Assembly: GCA_018398805.1 (NCBI GenBank)
Contig: JAGFBZ010002549.1
Span: forward strand, 1 to 64,000
Direction of reading: 5' to 3'
DNA: 64,000 nt
From: Hirundichthys speculiger
Taxonomy: Eukaryota > Chordata > Actinopteri > Beloniformes > Exocoetidae
Part shown: positions 11,801 to 21,500 of the stretch, in pieces
How positions within the stretch are numbered: the stretch's first letter is position 1
Layout of the letters: every line of letters starts with the position of its first letter
The notes under the pieces: model-generated
Told to the model about the DNA's origin: nothing
Seen by the model: only the letters and a program-made list of their open reading frames with translations
Databases searched by the model: none
Made by a program: the position numbers and the translations under genes

Positions 11801-11882
11801 GTCAGAAGTGGGATTCGAACCAACGCCTCAAGGGGAGACTGCGACCTGAACGCAGCGCCTTAGACCGCTCGGCCATCCTGAC
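11801..11882 (-). tRNA. tRNA-Leu(CAG), T51 variant
   Basis: Full length with CAG anticodon and an intact anticodon stem. T-stem base 51 is T; no other change from the reference was seen. Confidence 0.7.
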
Positions 11883-12519
11883 TGGTGTGTGTTTGTGTAT
11901 GTGTCAGTGGTAGATAGATGTACAGACGAATAGCCAGTTGGTTAGATAGATAGATAGATAGATGAATAGACAGTTGGATAGATGGACAGACGGAAATCCA
12001 GTTGGTTAGATGGACAGACAGACGGATAGCCAGTTGGTTAGATAGATAGATAAATAACCAGTAGGATAGATGGACAGACCGAAATCCAGTTGGTTAGATG
12101 GACAGATGGATAGCCAGTTGGTTAGATAGATAGACAAATAGCCAGTTGGATAGATGGACAGACCGTTGGATAGATGGACAGACGGTAGCCAGTTGGATAG
12201 ATGGTCAGACGAATAGCCAGTTGGATAGATGGACAGACGAATAGCTGGATAGCCAGTTGGATATTCTATTTCAGTCAGTTGGATAGATGGACAGACGAAT
12301 CGCCATTTGGATAGATGGACAGACGAATAGCTAGTTGGTTAGATAGATAGATAGACGAATCGCCATTTGGATAGATGGACAGACAGATAGCTGGATAGCC
12401 AGTTGGATATGCTATTTCAGTCTCCACAGCGAAGTGATTCACACGATTGATTCGGCTCAGGTTTTACATTAGATGTTGAACCAACTGGGACTTAAGGCCA
12501 AACCTGACTATAAAGAGCT

Positions 12520-12601
12520 GTCAGAAGTGGGATTCGAACCGACGCCTTAAGGGGAGACTGCGACCTGAACGCAGCGCCTTAGACCGCTCGGCCATCCTGA
12601 C
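12520..12601 (-). tRNA. tRNA-Leu(CAG), C51 variant
   Basis: Full length with CAG anticodon. It has the C51 change and one variable-arm change (GCCTTAAGG in place of GCCTCAAGG on the plus strand). Confidence 0.65.
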
Positions 12602-13351
12602 TGGTGTGTGTTTGTGTATGTGTCAGTGGTAGATAGATGTACAGACGAATAGCCAGTTGGTTAGATAGATAGATAGATGAATAGACAGTTGGATAGATGG
12701 ACAGACGGAAATCCAGTTGGTTAGATGGACAGACGGATAGCCAGTTGGTTAGATAGATAGATAAATAGCCAGTAGGATAGATGGACAGACGGAAATCCAG
12801 TTGGTTAGATGGACAGATGGATAGCCAGTTGGTTAGATAGATAGACAAATAGCCAGTTGGATAGATGGACAGACCACTAGCCCGTTGGATAGATGGACAG
12901 ACGGATAGCCAGTTGGATAGATGGACAGACGAATCACCATTTGGATAGATGGACAGACGGATAGCCAGTTGGATATTCTATTTCAGTCAGTTGGATAGAT
13001 GGACAGACGAATCGCCATTTGGATAGATGGACAGACGAATAGCTAGTTGGTTAGATAGATAGATAGATAGATAGATGAATAGCCAGTTGGATAGATGGAC
13101 AGACGGAAATCCAGTTGGTTAGATGGACAGACGGATATCCAGTTGGTTAGATAGATAGACAAATAGCCAGTTGGATAGATGGACAGACGAATCGCCATTT
13201 GGATAGATGGACAGACAGATAGCTGGATAGCCAGTTGGATATGCTATTTCAGTCTCCACAGCAAAGTGATTCACACAATTGATTCAGCTCAGGTTTTACA
13301 TTAGATGTTGAACCAACTGGGACTTAAGGCCAAACCTGACTATAAAGAGCT

Positions 13352-13433
13352 GTCAGAAGTGGGATTCGAACCGACGCCTCAAGGGGAGACTGCGATCTGA
13401 ACTCAGCGCTTTAGACCGCTCGGCCATCCTGAC
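13352..13433 (-). tRNA. tRNA-Leu(CAG), diverged
   Basis: Full length; the anticodon is still CAG but the loop reads TTCAGAT. The anticodon stem has an A30-G40 mismatch, the T stem has C51, and one D-stem base is changed. The same set of changes recurs in the next copy. Confidence 0.6.
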
Positions 13434-13953
13434 TGGTGTGTGTTTGTGTATGTGTCAGTGGTAGATAGATGTACAGACGAATAGCCAGTTGGTTAGATAG
13501 ATAGAAAGGTGAATAGACAGTTGGATAGATGGACAGACGGAAATCCAGTTGGTTAGATGAACAGACGGATAGCCAGTTGGTTAGATAGATAGATAAATAG
13601 CCAGTAGGATAGATGGACAGACGGAAATCCAGTTGGTTAGATGGACAGATGGATAGCCAGTTGGTTAGATAGATAAACAAATAGCCAGTTGGATAGATGG
13701 ACAGACCACTAGCCCATTGGATAGATGGACAGACGGATAGCCAGTTGGATAGATGGATAGACAAACAGCCAGTTGGATAGATTGACAGTCTAATAGCCAT
13801 TTGGATAGATGGACAGACGGATAGCTGAATAGCCAGTTGAATATTCTATTTCAGACTCCGCAGAGAAGTGCTTCTCACGATTTATTCGGCTCAGGTTTTA
13901 CATTGGATGTTGAAGCAACTGGGACTCAAGGCCAAACCTGACTATAAAGAGTT

Positions 13954-14035
13954 GTCAGAAGTGGGATTCGAACCGACGCCTCAAGGGGAGACTGCGATCT
14001 GAACTCAGCGCTTTAGACCGCTCGGCCATCCTGAC
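13954..14035 (-). tRNA. tRNA-Leu(CAG), diverged
   Basis: Same 82-nt sequence as the copy at 13352, with the same anticodon-arm, T-stem and D-stem changes. The pair points to a local duplication. Confidence 0.6.
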
Positions 14036-14635
14036 TGGTGTGTGTTTGTGTATGTTTGAGTGGTAGATAGATGTACAGACGAATAGCCAGTTGGTTAGAT
14101 AAATAGATAGATGAATAGACAGTTGGATAGATGGACAGACGGAAATCCAGTTGGTTAGATGGACAGACGGATAGCCAGTTGGTTAGATAGATAGATAAAT
14201 AGCCAGTAGGATAGATGGACAGACGGATAGCTGGATAGCCAGTTGGATATTCTATTTTAGTCAGTTGGATAGATGGACAGACGAATCGCCATTTGGGTAC
14301 AGACGAATAGCCAGTTGGTTAGATAGATAGATGAATAGACAGTTGGATAGATGGACAGACGGAAATCCCGTTGGTTAGATGGACAGACGGATATCCAGTT
14401 GGTTAGATAGACAGACAAATAGCCAGTTGGATATATGGACAGACCACAAGCCAGTTGGATAGATGGTCAGACGAATCGCCATTTGGATAGATGGACAGAC
14501 AGATAGCTGGATAGCCAGTTGGATATTCTATTTCAGTCTCCACAGCGAAGTGATTCACACGATTGATTGGGCTCAGGTTTTACATTAGATGTTGAAGCAA
14601 CTGGGACTAAAGGCCAAACCTGACGATAAAGAGCT

Positions 14636-14705
14636 GTCAGAAGTGGGATCAGAAGGGGAGACTGCGACCTGAACGCAGCGCCTTAGACCGCTCGGACATC
14701 CTGAC
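14636..14705 (-). pseudogene. tRNA-Leu copy lacking T arm
   Basis: A 12-nt deletion removes the T loop and B box (plus strand goes from GTGGGATC straight to AGAAGGGG). The anticodon arm with CAG and most of the D arm remain. It cannot fold or recruit TFIIIC normally. Confidence 0.75.
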
Positions 14706-15240
14706 TGGTGTGTGTACACATTGGTAGATAGACGTACAGACGAATAGCCACTTGGTCAGACAGATAGATAGATGAATAGACAGTTGGACAGACAGAAATC
14801 CAGTTGGTTAGATGGACAGACGGATAGACAGTTGGACATACGGATAGCCAGTTGGATAGATGGATAGACGAACAGCCAGTTGGTTAGATGGACAGACGGA
14901 TAGCCAGTTGGATAGATGGACAGAGGGATAGACCGTTGGATAGATGGACAGACGTATAGCTGGAGAGCCAGTTGGCTATTCTATTTAAGTCTCCACAGTG
15001 AAGTGATTCACACGATTGATTCGGCTCAGGTTTTACATTGGATGTTGAAGCAACTGGGAATCAAGGCCAAACCTGATGATAAAGAGCTGTAAGAAGTGGG
15101 ATTCGAACCAATGCCTCAAGGGGAGACTGCGACCTGACTGGTGTGTGTTTGTGTGTGTACGCATTGGCAGATAGATGTACAGACTAATAGCCAGTTGGTC
15201 AGACAGATAGATAGATGAATAGACAGAAATACAGTTGGAT
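14687..15240 (+). repeat. left arm of inverted duplication
   Basis: This segment runs from the D-arm end of the mutated tRNA at 14636-14705, through the minisatellite, to just past the truncated tRNA at 15089-15139. It reappears in reverse orientation at about 16140-16692 with only scattered differences. Confidence 0.75.
15089..15139 (-). pseudogene. tRNA-Leu 3' half
   Basis: Only the T arm, variable arm and the 3' strand of the anticodon stem remain, joined directly to the 5' terminal GTCAG; the D arm and anticodon are lost. The same truncated form appears inverted at 16240-16289. Confidence 0.75.
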
Positions 15241-15723
15241 AGATGGACAGACGGAAATCCAGTTGGTTAGATGGACAGACGGATAGCCAGTTGGTTAGAT
15301 AGATAGACAAATAGCCAGTTGGATAGATGGTCAGACGAATAGCCAGTTGGATAGATGGACAGACGAAACGCCATTTGGATAGATGTACAGACGGATAGCC
15401 AGTTGGTTAGATAGATAGATAAATAGCCATTAGGATAGATGGACAGACGGAAATCCAGTTGGTTAGATAGATAGACAAATAGCCAGTTGTATAGATGGAC
15501 AGACCACTAGCCCATTGGATAGATGGATAGACAAACAGCCAGTTGGATAGATTGACAGTCTAATAGCCATTTGGATAGATGGACAGACGGATAGCTGGAT
15601 AGCCAGTTGGATATTCTATTTCAGACTCCACAGAGAAGTGATTCACACGATTGATTCGGCTCAGGTTTTACATTGGATGTTGAAGCAACTGGGACTCAAG
15701 GCCAAACCTGACGATAAAGAGCT

Positions 15724-15805
15724 GTCAGAAGTGGGATTCGAATCCACGCCTCAAGGGGAGACAGCGACCTGAACGCAGCTCCTTACACCGCTCGGCCATC
15801 CTGAC
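15724..15805 (-). tRNA. tRNA-Leu(CAG), diverged
   Basis: Full length with CAG anticodon. Changes hit the conserved G53-C61 pair of the T stem (and so the B box), the base of the anticodon stem, and two D-arm positions. It is probably not functional, although the size is intact. Confidence 0.55.
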
Positions 15806-16239
15806 TGGTGTGTGTTTGGACAGACGGAAATCCAGTTGGTTAGATGGACAGACGGATAGCCAGTTGGTTAGATAGATAGAAAAATAGCCAGTTGGATAGA
15901 TGGTCAGACGAATAGCCAGTTGGATAGATGGACAGGCGAAACGCCATTTGGATAGATGTACAGACGGATAGCCAGTTGGTTACCTGAGCCGAATCAATCG
16001 TGTGAATCACTTCGCTGTGGAGACTGAAATAGAATATCCAAATGGCTATTCGACTGTCCATCTATCCAACTGGCGATTCGTCTGTCCCTCTATCCAACTG
16101 GCTGTTCGTCTATCCATCTATCCAACTGGCTATTTGTCTATCCATCTAACCAACTGTATTTCTGTCTATTCATGTATCTATCTGTCTGACCAACTGGCTA
16201 TTAGTCTGTACATCTATCTGCCAATGCGTACACACACCA

Positions 16240-16289
16240 GTCAGGTCGCAGTCTCCCCTTGAGGCATGGGTTCGAATCCCACTTCTTAC
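16240..16289 (+). pseudogene. inverted tRNA-Leu 3' half
   Basis: Plus-strand copy of the truncated pseudogene at 15089-15139. GTCAG is joined to GTCGCAGTCTCCCC and followed by the T arm and a TTCTTAC 3' end. It lies in the right arm of the inverted duplication. Confidence 0.75.
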
Positions 16290-16672
16290 AGCTCTTTATC
16301 GTCATGTTTGGCCTTGATTCCCAGTTGCTTCAACATCCAATGTAAAACCTGAGCCGAATCAATCGTGTGAATCACTTCACTGTGGAGACTTAAATAGAAT
16401 AGCCAGCTGGCTCTCCAGCTATACGTCTGTCCATCTATCCAACGGTCTATCCGTCTGTCCATCTATCCAACTGGCTATCCGTCTGTCCATCTAACCAACT
16501 GGCTGTTCGTCTATCCATCTATCCAACTGGCTATCCGTATGTCCAACTGTCTATCCATCTGTCCATCTAACCAACTGGATTTCTGTCTGTCCAACTGTCT
16601 ATTCATCTATCTATCTGTCTGACCAAGTGGCTATTCGTCTGTACGTCTATCTACCAATGTGTACACACACCA

Positions 16673-16692
16673 GTCAGGATGTCCGAGCGGTG
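16673..16692 (+). pseudogene. tRNA-Leu 5' fragment
   Basis: Plus-strand start of a tRNA-Leu (GTCAGGATGTCCGAGCGGT) that stops inside the D arm, where the inverted segment ends. The G-to-T change in GATGTCC matches the mutated copy at 14636-14705, which fits its origin by inverted duplication. Confidence 0.7.
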
Positions 16693-17243
16693 GTCCGAGT
16701 GGATAGACGAATCACCATTTGGATAGATGGACAGCTGGATAGCCAGTTGGACAGACCACTAACCAGTTGGATAGATGGACAGACCACTAACCAGTTGGAT
16801 AGATGGATAGATGGATAGACGGACAGACGGATATCCAGTTGGATAGATGGACAGACCACTAGCCAGTTGGATAGATGGACAGACGGAGAGACGAATCGCC
16901 AGTTGGATAGATGGACAGACGGATAGCCAGTTGGATAGATGGATAGACGAACAGCCACTTGGACAGATAGATAGATGAATAGACAGTTGGATAGATGGAC
17001 AGATGGATATCCAGTTGGATAGAGGAACAGACAAATCGCCATTTGGATAGACGAATAGCCAATTGGATAGATGGACAGATGAATCTCCATTTGGATAGAT
17101 GGACAGACGGATAGCTGGATAGCCAGTTGGATATTCTATTTCAGTCTTCACAGCAAAGTGATTCACACGATTGATTCGGCTCAGGTTTTACATTAGATGT
17201 TGAAGCAACTGGGACTCAAGGCCAAACCTGACGATAAAGAGCT

Positions 17244-17318
17244 GTCAGAAGTGGGATTCGAACCCACGCCTCAAGGGGAGACTGCGACCTGAACGCAGCG
17301 CCTTAGAGCCATCCTGAC
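17244..17318 (-). pseudogene. tRNA-Leu(CAG) with D-arm deletion
   Basis: The acceptor 3' strand, intact GTGGG T stem, variable arm and CAG anticodon arm match the reference. Seven bases of the D arm and A box are deleted, so the copy is 75 nt. It resembles the left-hand intact subfamily, not the C51 one. Confidence 0.75.
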
Positions 17319-17500
17319 TGGTGTGTGTTTGTGTACGCATTGCTAGATAGACGTACAGACGAATAGCCAGTTGGTCAGACAGATAGATAGATGAATAGAC
17401 AGTTGGATAGATGGACAGACAGAAATCCAGTTGGTTAGATGGACAGACAGATAGCCAGTTGGATAGATGGATAGACGAACAGCCAGTTGGATAGATGGAT

Positions 17501-17521
17501 AGACCACTCGGCCATCCTGAC
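17501..17521 (-). pseudogene. tRNA-Leu 5' fragment at array edge
   Basis: The last trace of the array is the 5' acceptor strand and part of the D arm, followed by a TG run to about 17550. Unique sequence starts at about 17552. Confidence 0.65.
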
Positions 17522-17551
17522 TGGTGTGTGTGTTTTGTGTGTGTGTGTGGT

Positions 17552-18397
17552 TTAGTCTTTGTTGTCAAATAATGCTTTTAGTAGATTTGGTGTCCAATTT
17601 ACAGTGTTAAGTGTGTTAAAATATTAGTGAAACATTGCTTTGCTGAAATGCATGATAAATAATTGGTAGACAGAAGTAACACTAGTGACACTACCACCAC
17701 TTTATTTTAATTTTTGAAACTTCACTATGTGCACATAGTATACAACATGCAGCATGTGCTTCCGCATATCGTATAAATAACCGGCATTTTTGATCCCCGG
17801 TGTATGGTGGGCCGCCAGGGATCAAAAATGCCCGGGCCATTTTTTGGTCCCAGTCCAGCCCTGCCCTCTACTATGAGTTGACTTCATTAAATGGGTTTTT
17901 AGGTTTAGGGTGCTAATCCTCTAACATTGTGCAAATGCTACTGGTCAGTTTTTGGGTTAATTAAAAACTGTATGGCAGTATGGCAGAGTACGCTTAGATA
18001 TCATGGTTTCACTACAAACTGTACCCACCCTTTGATGGACAAGCACCGCCCCACCCAGCTACCCCCACTTGAGTACAGGTGATTGCAAAATGTAATACCT
18101 AAAGTATAGTATCAAAACTAAGCTGTAAAACAATCATTTTATTGTCCTAATTTAACTATTTAACAATGAACAGTCATGAAGAAAAACTTGCCTTAAGTTC
18201 AAAGATTTTTTTACGTATCAAAATATAATTATATTGCTTAAAAACATCATCTGGTCTTAATCAGGTCTTAAAACTGAGTAAAACTAAATATTAGTTGAAG
18301 AACTTTACATGACATGGTTCATTATTTATTAAACAATGAACTGACTGTAATAATGTCCTAGATTTTTTACATTCAGTTTGTGTCTCTGTACTGCCAG
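17552..18397. other. unique AT-rich DNA left of the stmnd1 exons
   Basis: No coding exon could be supported here. I looked for the expected first exon of stmnd1 (a short Met-Gly-Cys-type N-terminus followed by a donor site) and found none. The only recognisable item is a hAT-like transposon end at about 17780-17868. Confidence 0.5.
17780..17868 (-). mobile_element. hAT-like DNA transposon end
   Basis: The stretch GGATCAAAAATGCCCGGGCC ... TTGGTCCCAGTCCAGCCCTG, read on the minus strand, begins CAGGGCTGGACTGGGACC. That closely resembles the CAGGGCCGGACTGGGAC terminus I know from hAT-type elements in animals. Only this end is visible; no transposase was found. Confidence 0.5.
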
Positions 18398-18581
18398 GCC
18401 GAGAGCGAAAGTGAACTCGGTGGCCGTGGAGACTCTGCCGTGTCAAAGGGCACCACAGATAGCGGTGTGGTGATGGAGAACGGAGACATCTTGGTTTTAC
18501 CTGGAGTAGTGCCCAGTAAACTATCTCCTCTAACATCTGAGAGCATCAGCGAAAGGGAGGTAGACAGAAACACACAAGACG
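18398..18581 (+). CDS. stmnd1: stmnd1 coding exon (first visible)
   Basis: Acceptor TACTGCCAG precedes GCC. The exon starts in phase 0 and ends GAC-G before GTGAGT (phase 1). It encodes an acidic, Ser/Gly-rich, low-complexity segment with no known domain. Confidence 0.75.
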
Positions 18582-21500
18582 GTGAGTACGTGTCCCCAAG
18601 TGTGCCGACCGAAGACATCTTCACACCACAGGGAGGAAACTCTACATCTTGAAGTGTCTGTATTTCAGCTGCTGTTCCAGGCTTCCTGAGGCAGGATAGC
18701 TCCGTTCAGGAGCGACGAAACTCCAGTGAGATTCTGGAGGAGCTACTCAGTCAAGGGATCATCCCAGTGGGACAGAGCAGACAAGGGGCCAGTGGAGCTT
18801 CCTACAGTATCATGGTGGGTGTTTGGTTTGTACTGGTCAGTCTGGAATAGACTGATAATAAGTCTGCTATCTACCTACCACTCACTGGCCACTTTATTAG
18901 GTACACCTGTCCAACTGCTCGTTACTGCAAATTTCTAATCACCCAGTCACATGGCATCAACTCTCTGCATGTAGGCATGTAGACATGGTCAAGACGATCT
19001 GCTGCAGTTCAAATGAAGCATCAGAATGGGGAACAAAGGTGATAAAAGTGACTTTGAATGTGGCATGGTTGTTGGTGCCAGACGGGCTGGTCTGAGTATT
19101 TTAGAAACGGCTGATCTGAGATTTTCACTCACAGAGAATGATCAGAGAATGGTCCGAAAAGAGAAAATATCCAGTGAGTGGCAAGTTTTGTGGACACAAA
19201 TGCCTTGTTGATGCCAGAAGTCAGAGGAGAATGGCCAGTCTGGTGTGAGCTGATAGAAAGGCAACTGTGACTCAAATAACCACTCGTTACAACCGAGGCA
19301 TGCAGAAGAGCATCTCTGAATGCACAACACGTCGAACCTTGAAGCGGATGGGCTACAGTAGCAGAAGACCACACCGGGTGCCACTCCTGTCAGCTAAGAA
19401 CAGGAAACAGGCTCACCAAATTGGACAATATAAGATTGGAAAAACGTTGCCTGGTCTGATGAGTCTCAATTTCTGCTGCGACATTCAGATGGTAGGGTCA
19501 GAATCTGGCATCAACAACATGACAGCCTGGATCCATCCTGGCTTGTTGAACAGTTCAGCCTGGTGGTGGTGGTGTAATGGTGTGGGAGATATTTTCCTTG
19601 ACACACTTTAATCCCATTAGTACCAACTGAGCATGGTGTCAACGCCACAGCCTACCTGAGTATTGTTGCTGACCATGTCCATCCCTTTATAACCACAGTG
19701 TACCATCTTCTGATGGCTACTTCCAGCAGGATAACGCACCATGTCATAAAATTCAAATCATCTCAGATTGGACATGACAATGAGTTCACTGTACTCAAAT
19801 GGCCTCCAGTCACCAGATCTCAATCCGATTGAGCACCTTTGGGGATGTGGTGGAACAGGAGATTCTCATCATGGATGTGCAGCTGACAAATCTGCACCAA
19901 CTGCGTGATGCCATCATGTCGATATGGACTAAACTCTCTGAGGAATGTTTCCAGTACCTTGTTGAATCTATGCCACGAAGGATTACGGCATTTCTGAAGG
20001 CAAAAGGGGATCCAACCCGGTACTAGCAAGGTGGACCTGATAAATTGGCTGGTGAGTGAATATATATCTTTTGCTCACCCAGGCGGTGTTGTCTCCTTCA
20101 AGCTCAGGACCTCTACCAGAGGCCTGGGAGCCTGAGGGTTCTGTGCAGGATCTTAGCTGTTCCCAGTATTGCACTCTTCTGGACAGAGATGTCAGATGTT
20201 GTTCCTGATATCTGCTGGAGCCACCAATCCAGTTTGGGGCTTACAGCTCCCAGTGCCTTGATCACTGTTGGCACCACTGCTGCCTTCACACTCCACTTTT
20301 TTCCAGCTCTTCCTTCAGCTCTTGGTATTTCTCGAGCTTTTCATGTTCCTTCTTTCTGATGTTGCCATCCCAAGCGATGGCAACATCAGAAAGAAGGCTT
20401 AAAGCTTAGGAAATCTTTTTGTATCCATATTCGGCTTTAAACTTCTCCACAACAGTATCTCAGACTTTCCTGGTGTGTTCTTTGGTCCTCATGATGCTCT
20501 CTGACCTTTAAACAGAACCCTGAGACTATCACAGAGCAGGTGCATTTATACGGAGACTTGATTACACACAGGTGGATTCTATTGATCATCATCAGTCATT
20601 CAGGACAACATTGGATCATTCAGAGATCCTCACTGAACTTCTAGAGTCAGTTTGCCGCACTGAAAGTAAAGGGGCCCAATAATATTGGGCTGGCAATAAG
20701 TTATTTAACTCCAACTGGTGCAATGAGTCGCTTCTCATTTCCTAAACAACCATGTCGAAAGACAGCTGACTACCTGAATATACTTAATGACCAGGTTATT
20801 CCATCAATGGATTTTTTTCTTCCCTGATGGCACGGGCATATTCCAAGATGACAATGCCAGGATTCATTGGGCTCAAATTGTGAAAGACTGGTTCAGGGAG
20901 CAGGACACATCATTTTCACACATGGATTGGCCACCACAGAGTCCAGACCTGAACCCCATTGAGAATCTTTGGGATGTGCTGGAGAAGGCTCTGTGCAGCG
21001 GTCAGACTCTACCATCATCAGTGCAAGATCTTGGTGAAAAATGAATGCAACTCTGGATGGAAATAAATCTTGTGACATTGCAGAAGCTTAACAAAACAAT
21101 GCCACAGCAAATGCGTGCTGTAATCAAAGCTAAAGGCAGTCCAACGAAATAGTAGAGTGTATGACTTTTTTTGGTGGCTACTAACTACAGTTACATATTT
21201 ACAGTGAACCAATCAAAAACATTGAAAATGTAATATGGGTCTTTAAAATTCTGTAATATTATTGTATCATATATATATATTATTATATATCCTGTATTGG
21301 CGCAGCTAAATTTAATGCAGCAACATATTGTTTTCTGCACGTGTACTTTACCTGCTAAGATGTGTCAAAATGCATTCAGTGTTTACACAGTTCTAAATTT
21401 GTTTGTGTGTACCAGCTGGATGACAGGGAAGGCATCGTGCGAAAGCCTCCTGCCAGACTGCAGTCTCTGAAGGCCAAAAGGGCTCAAATTCTCTACAGCA

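Larger units (their letters stand above)
16140..16692 (-). repeat. right arm of inverted duplication
   Basis: Reverse complement of about 14687-15240. It shares the unusual features of the left arm: the truncated tRNA, GGAGACTTAAATAGAATAGC, and CTCTCCAGCTATACG. The inverted orientation starts at about 15983, so the flipped block is longer than the arm that can be matched. The 900-bp spacer holds one full-size tRNA copy. Confidence 0.75.
1..17521. repeat. tRNA-Leu / GATA-minisatellite composite tandem array
   Basis: The whole stretch is built from one composite unit of about 0.35-1.1 kb. Read on the plus strand, a unit has four parts. First is a conserved block of about 145 bp that includes CTCCACAGCGAAGTGATTC and GGCTCAGGTTTTACATT. 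Second is an 82-bp tRNA-Leu gene on the minus strand. Third is a short TG-rich stretch (TGGTGTGTGTTTGTGTATG). Fourth is a variable number of minisatellite repeats of about 28 bp (core CAGTTGGATAGATGGACAGA), mixed with GATA tetranucleotides. Unit lengths differ mainly by minisatellite copy number. The array runs off the left edge of the window. It ends at 17521 with a tRNA fragment and a last TG run. Long open frames here, rich in SIYPTGY, are repeat translations and not genes. Confidence 0.95.

Noticed and set aside
16002..16262. Plus-strand open frame in the inverted segment
   Set aside because: It is the same minisatellite read on the other strand inside the inverted duplication.
1..17170. 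Many open frames of 60-165 codons rich in SIYPTGYLSIYLTNW
   Set aside because: They are translations of the GATA/GACA minisatellite in several frames, break at unit junctions and have no start context, domain or splice structure.
1..17521. CRISPR-like array of 28-bp repeats
   Set aside because: The repeats abut without unique spacers, the context is a vertebrate genome, and GATA minisatellite structure explains the periodicity.
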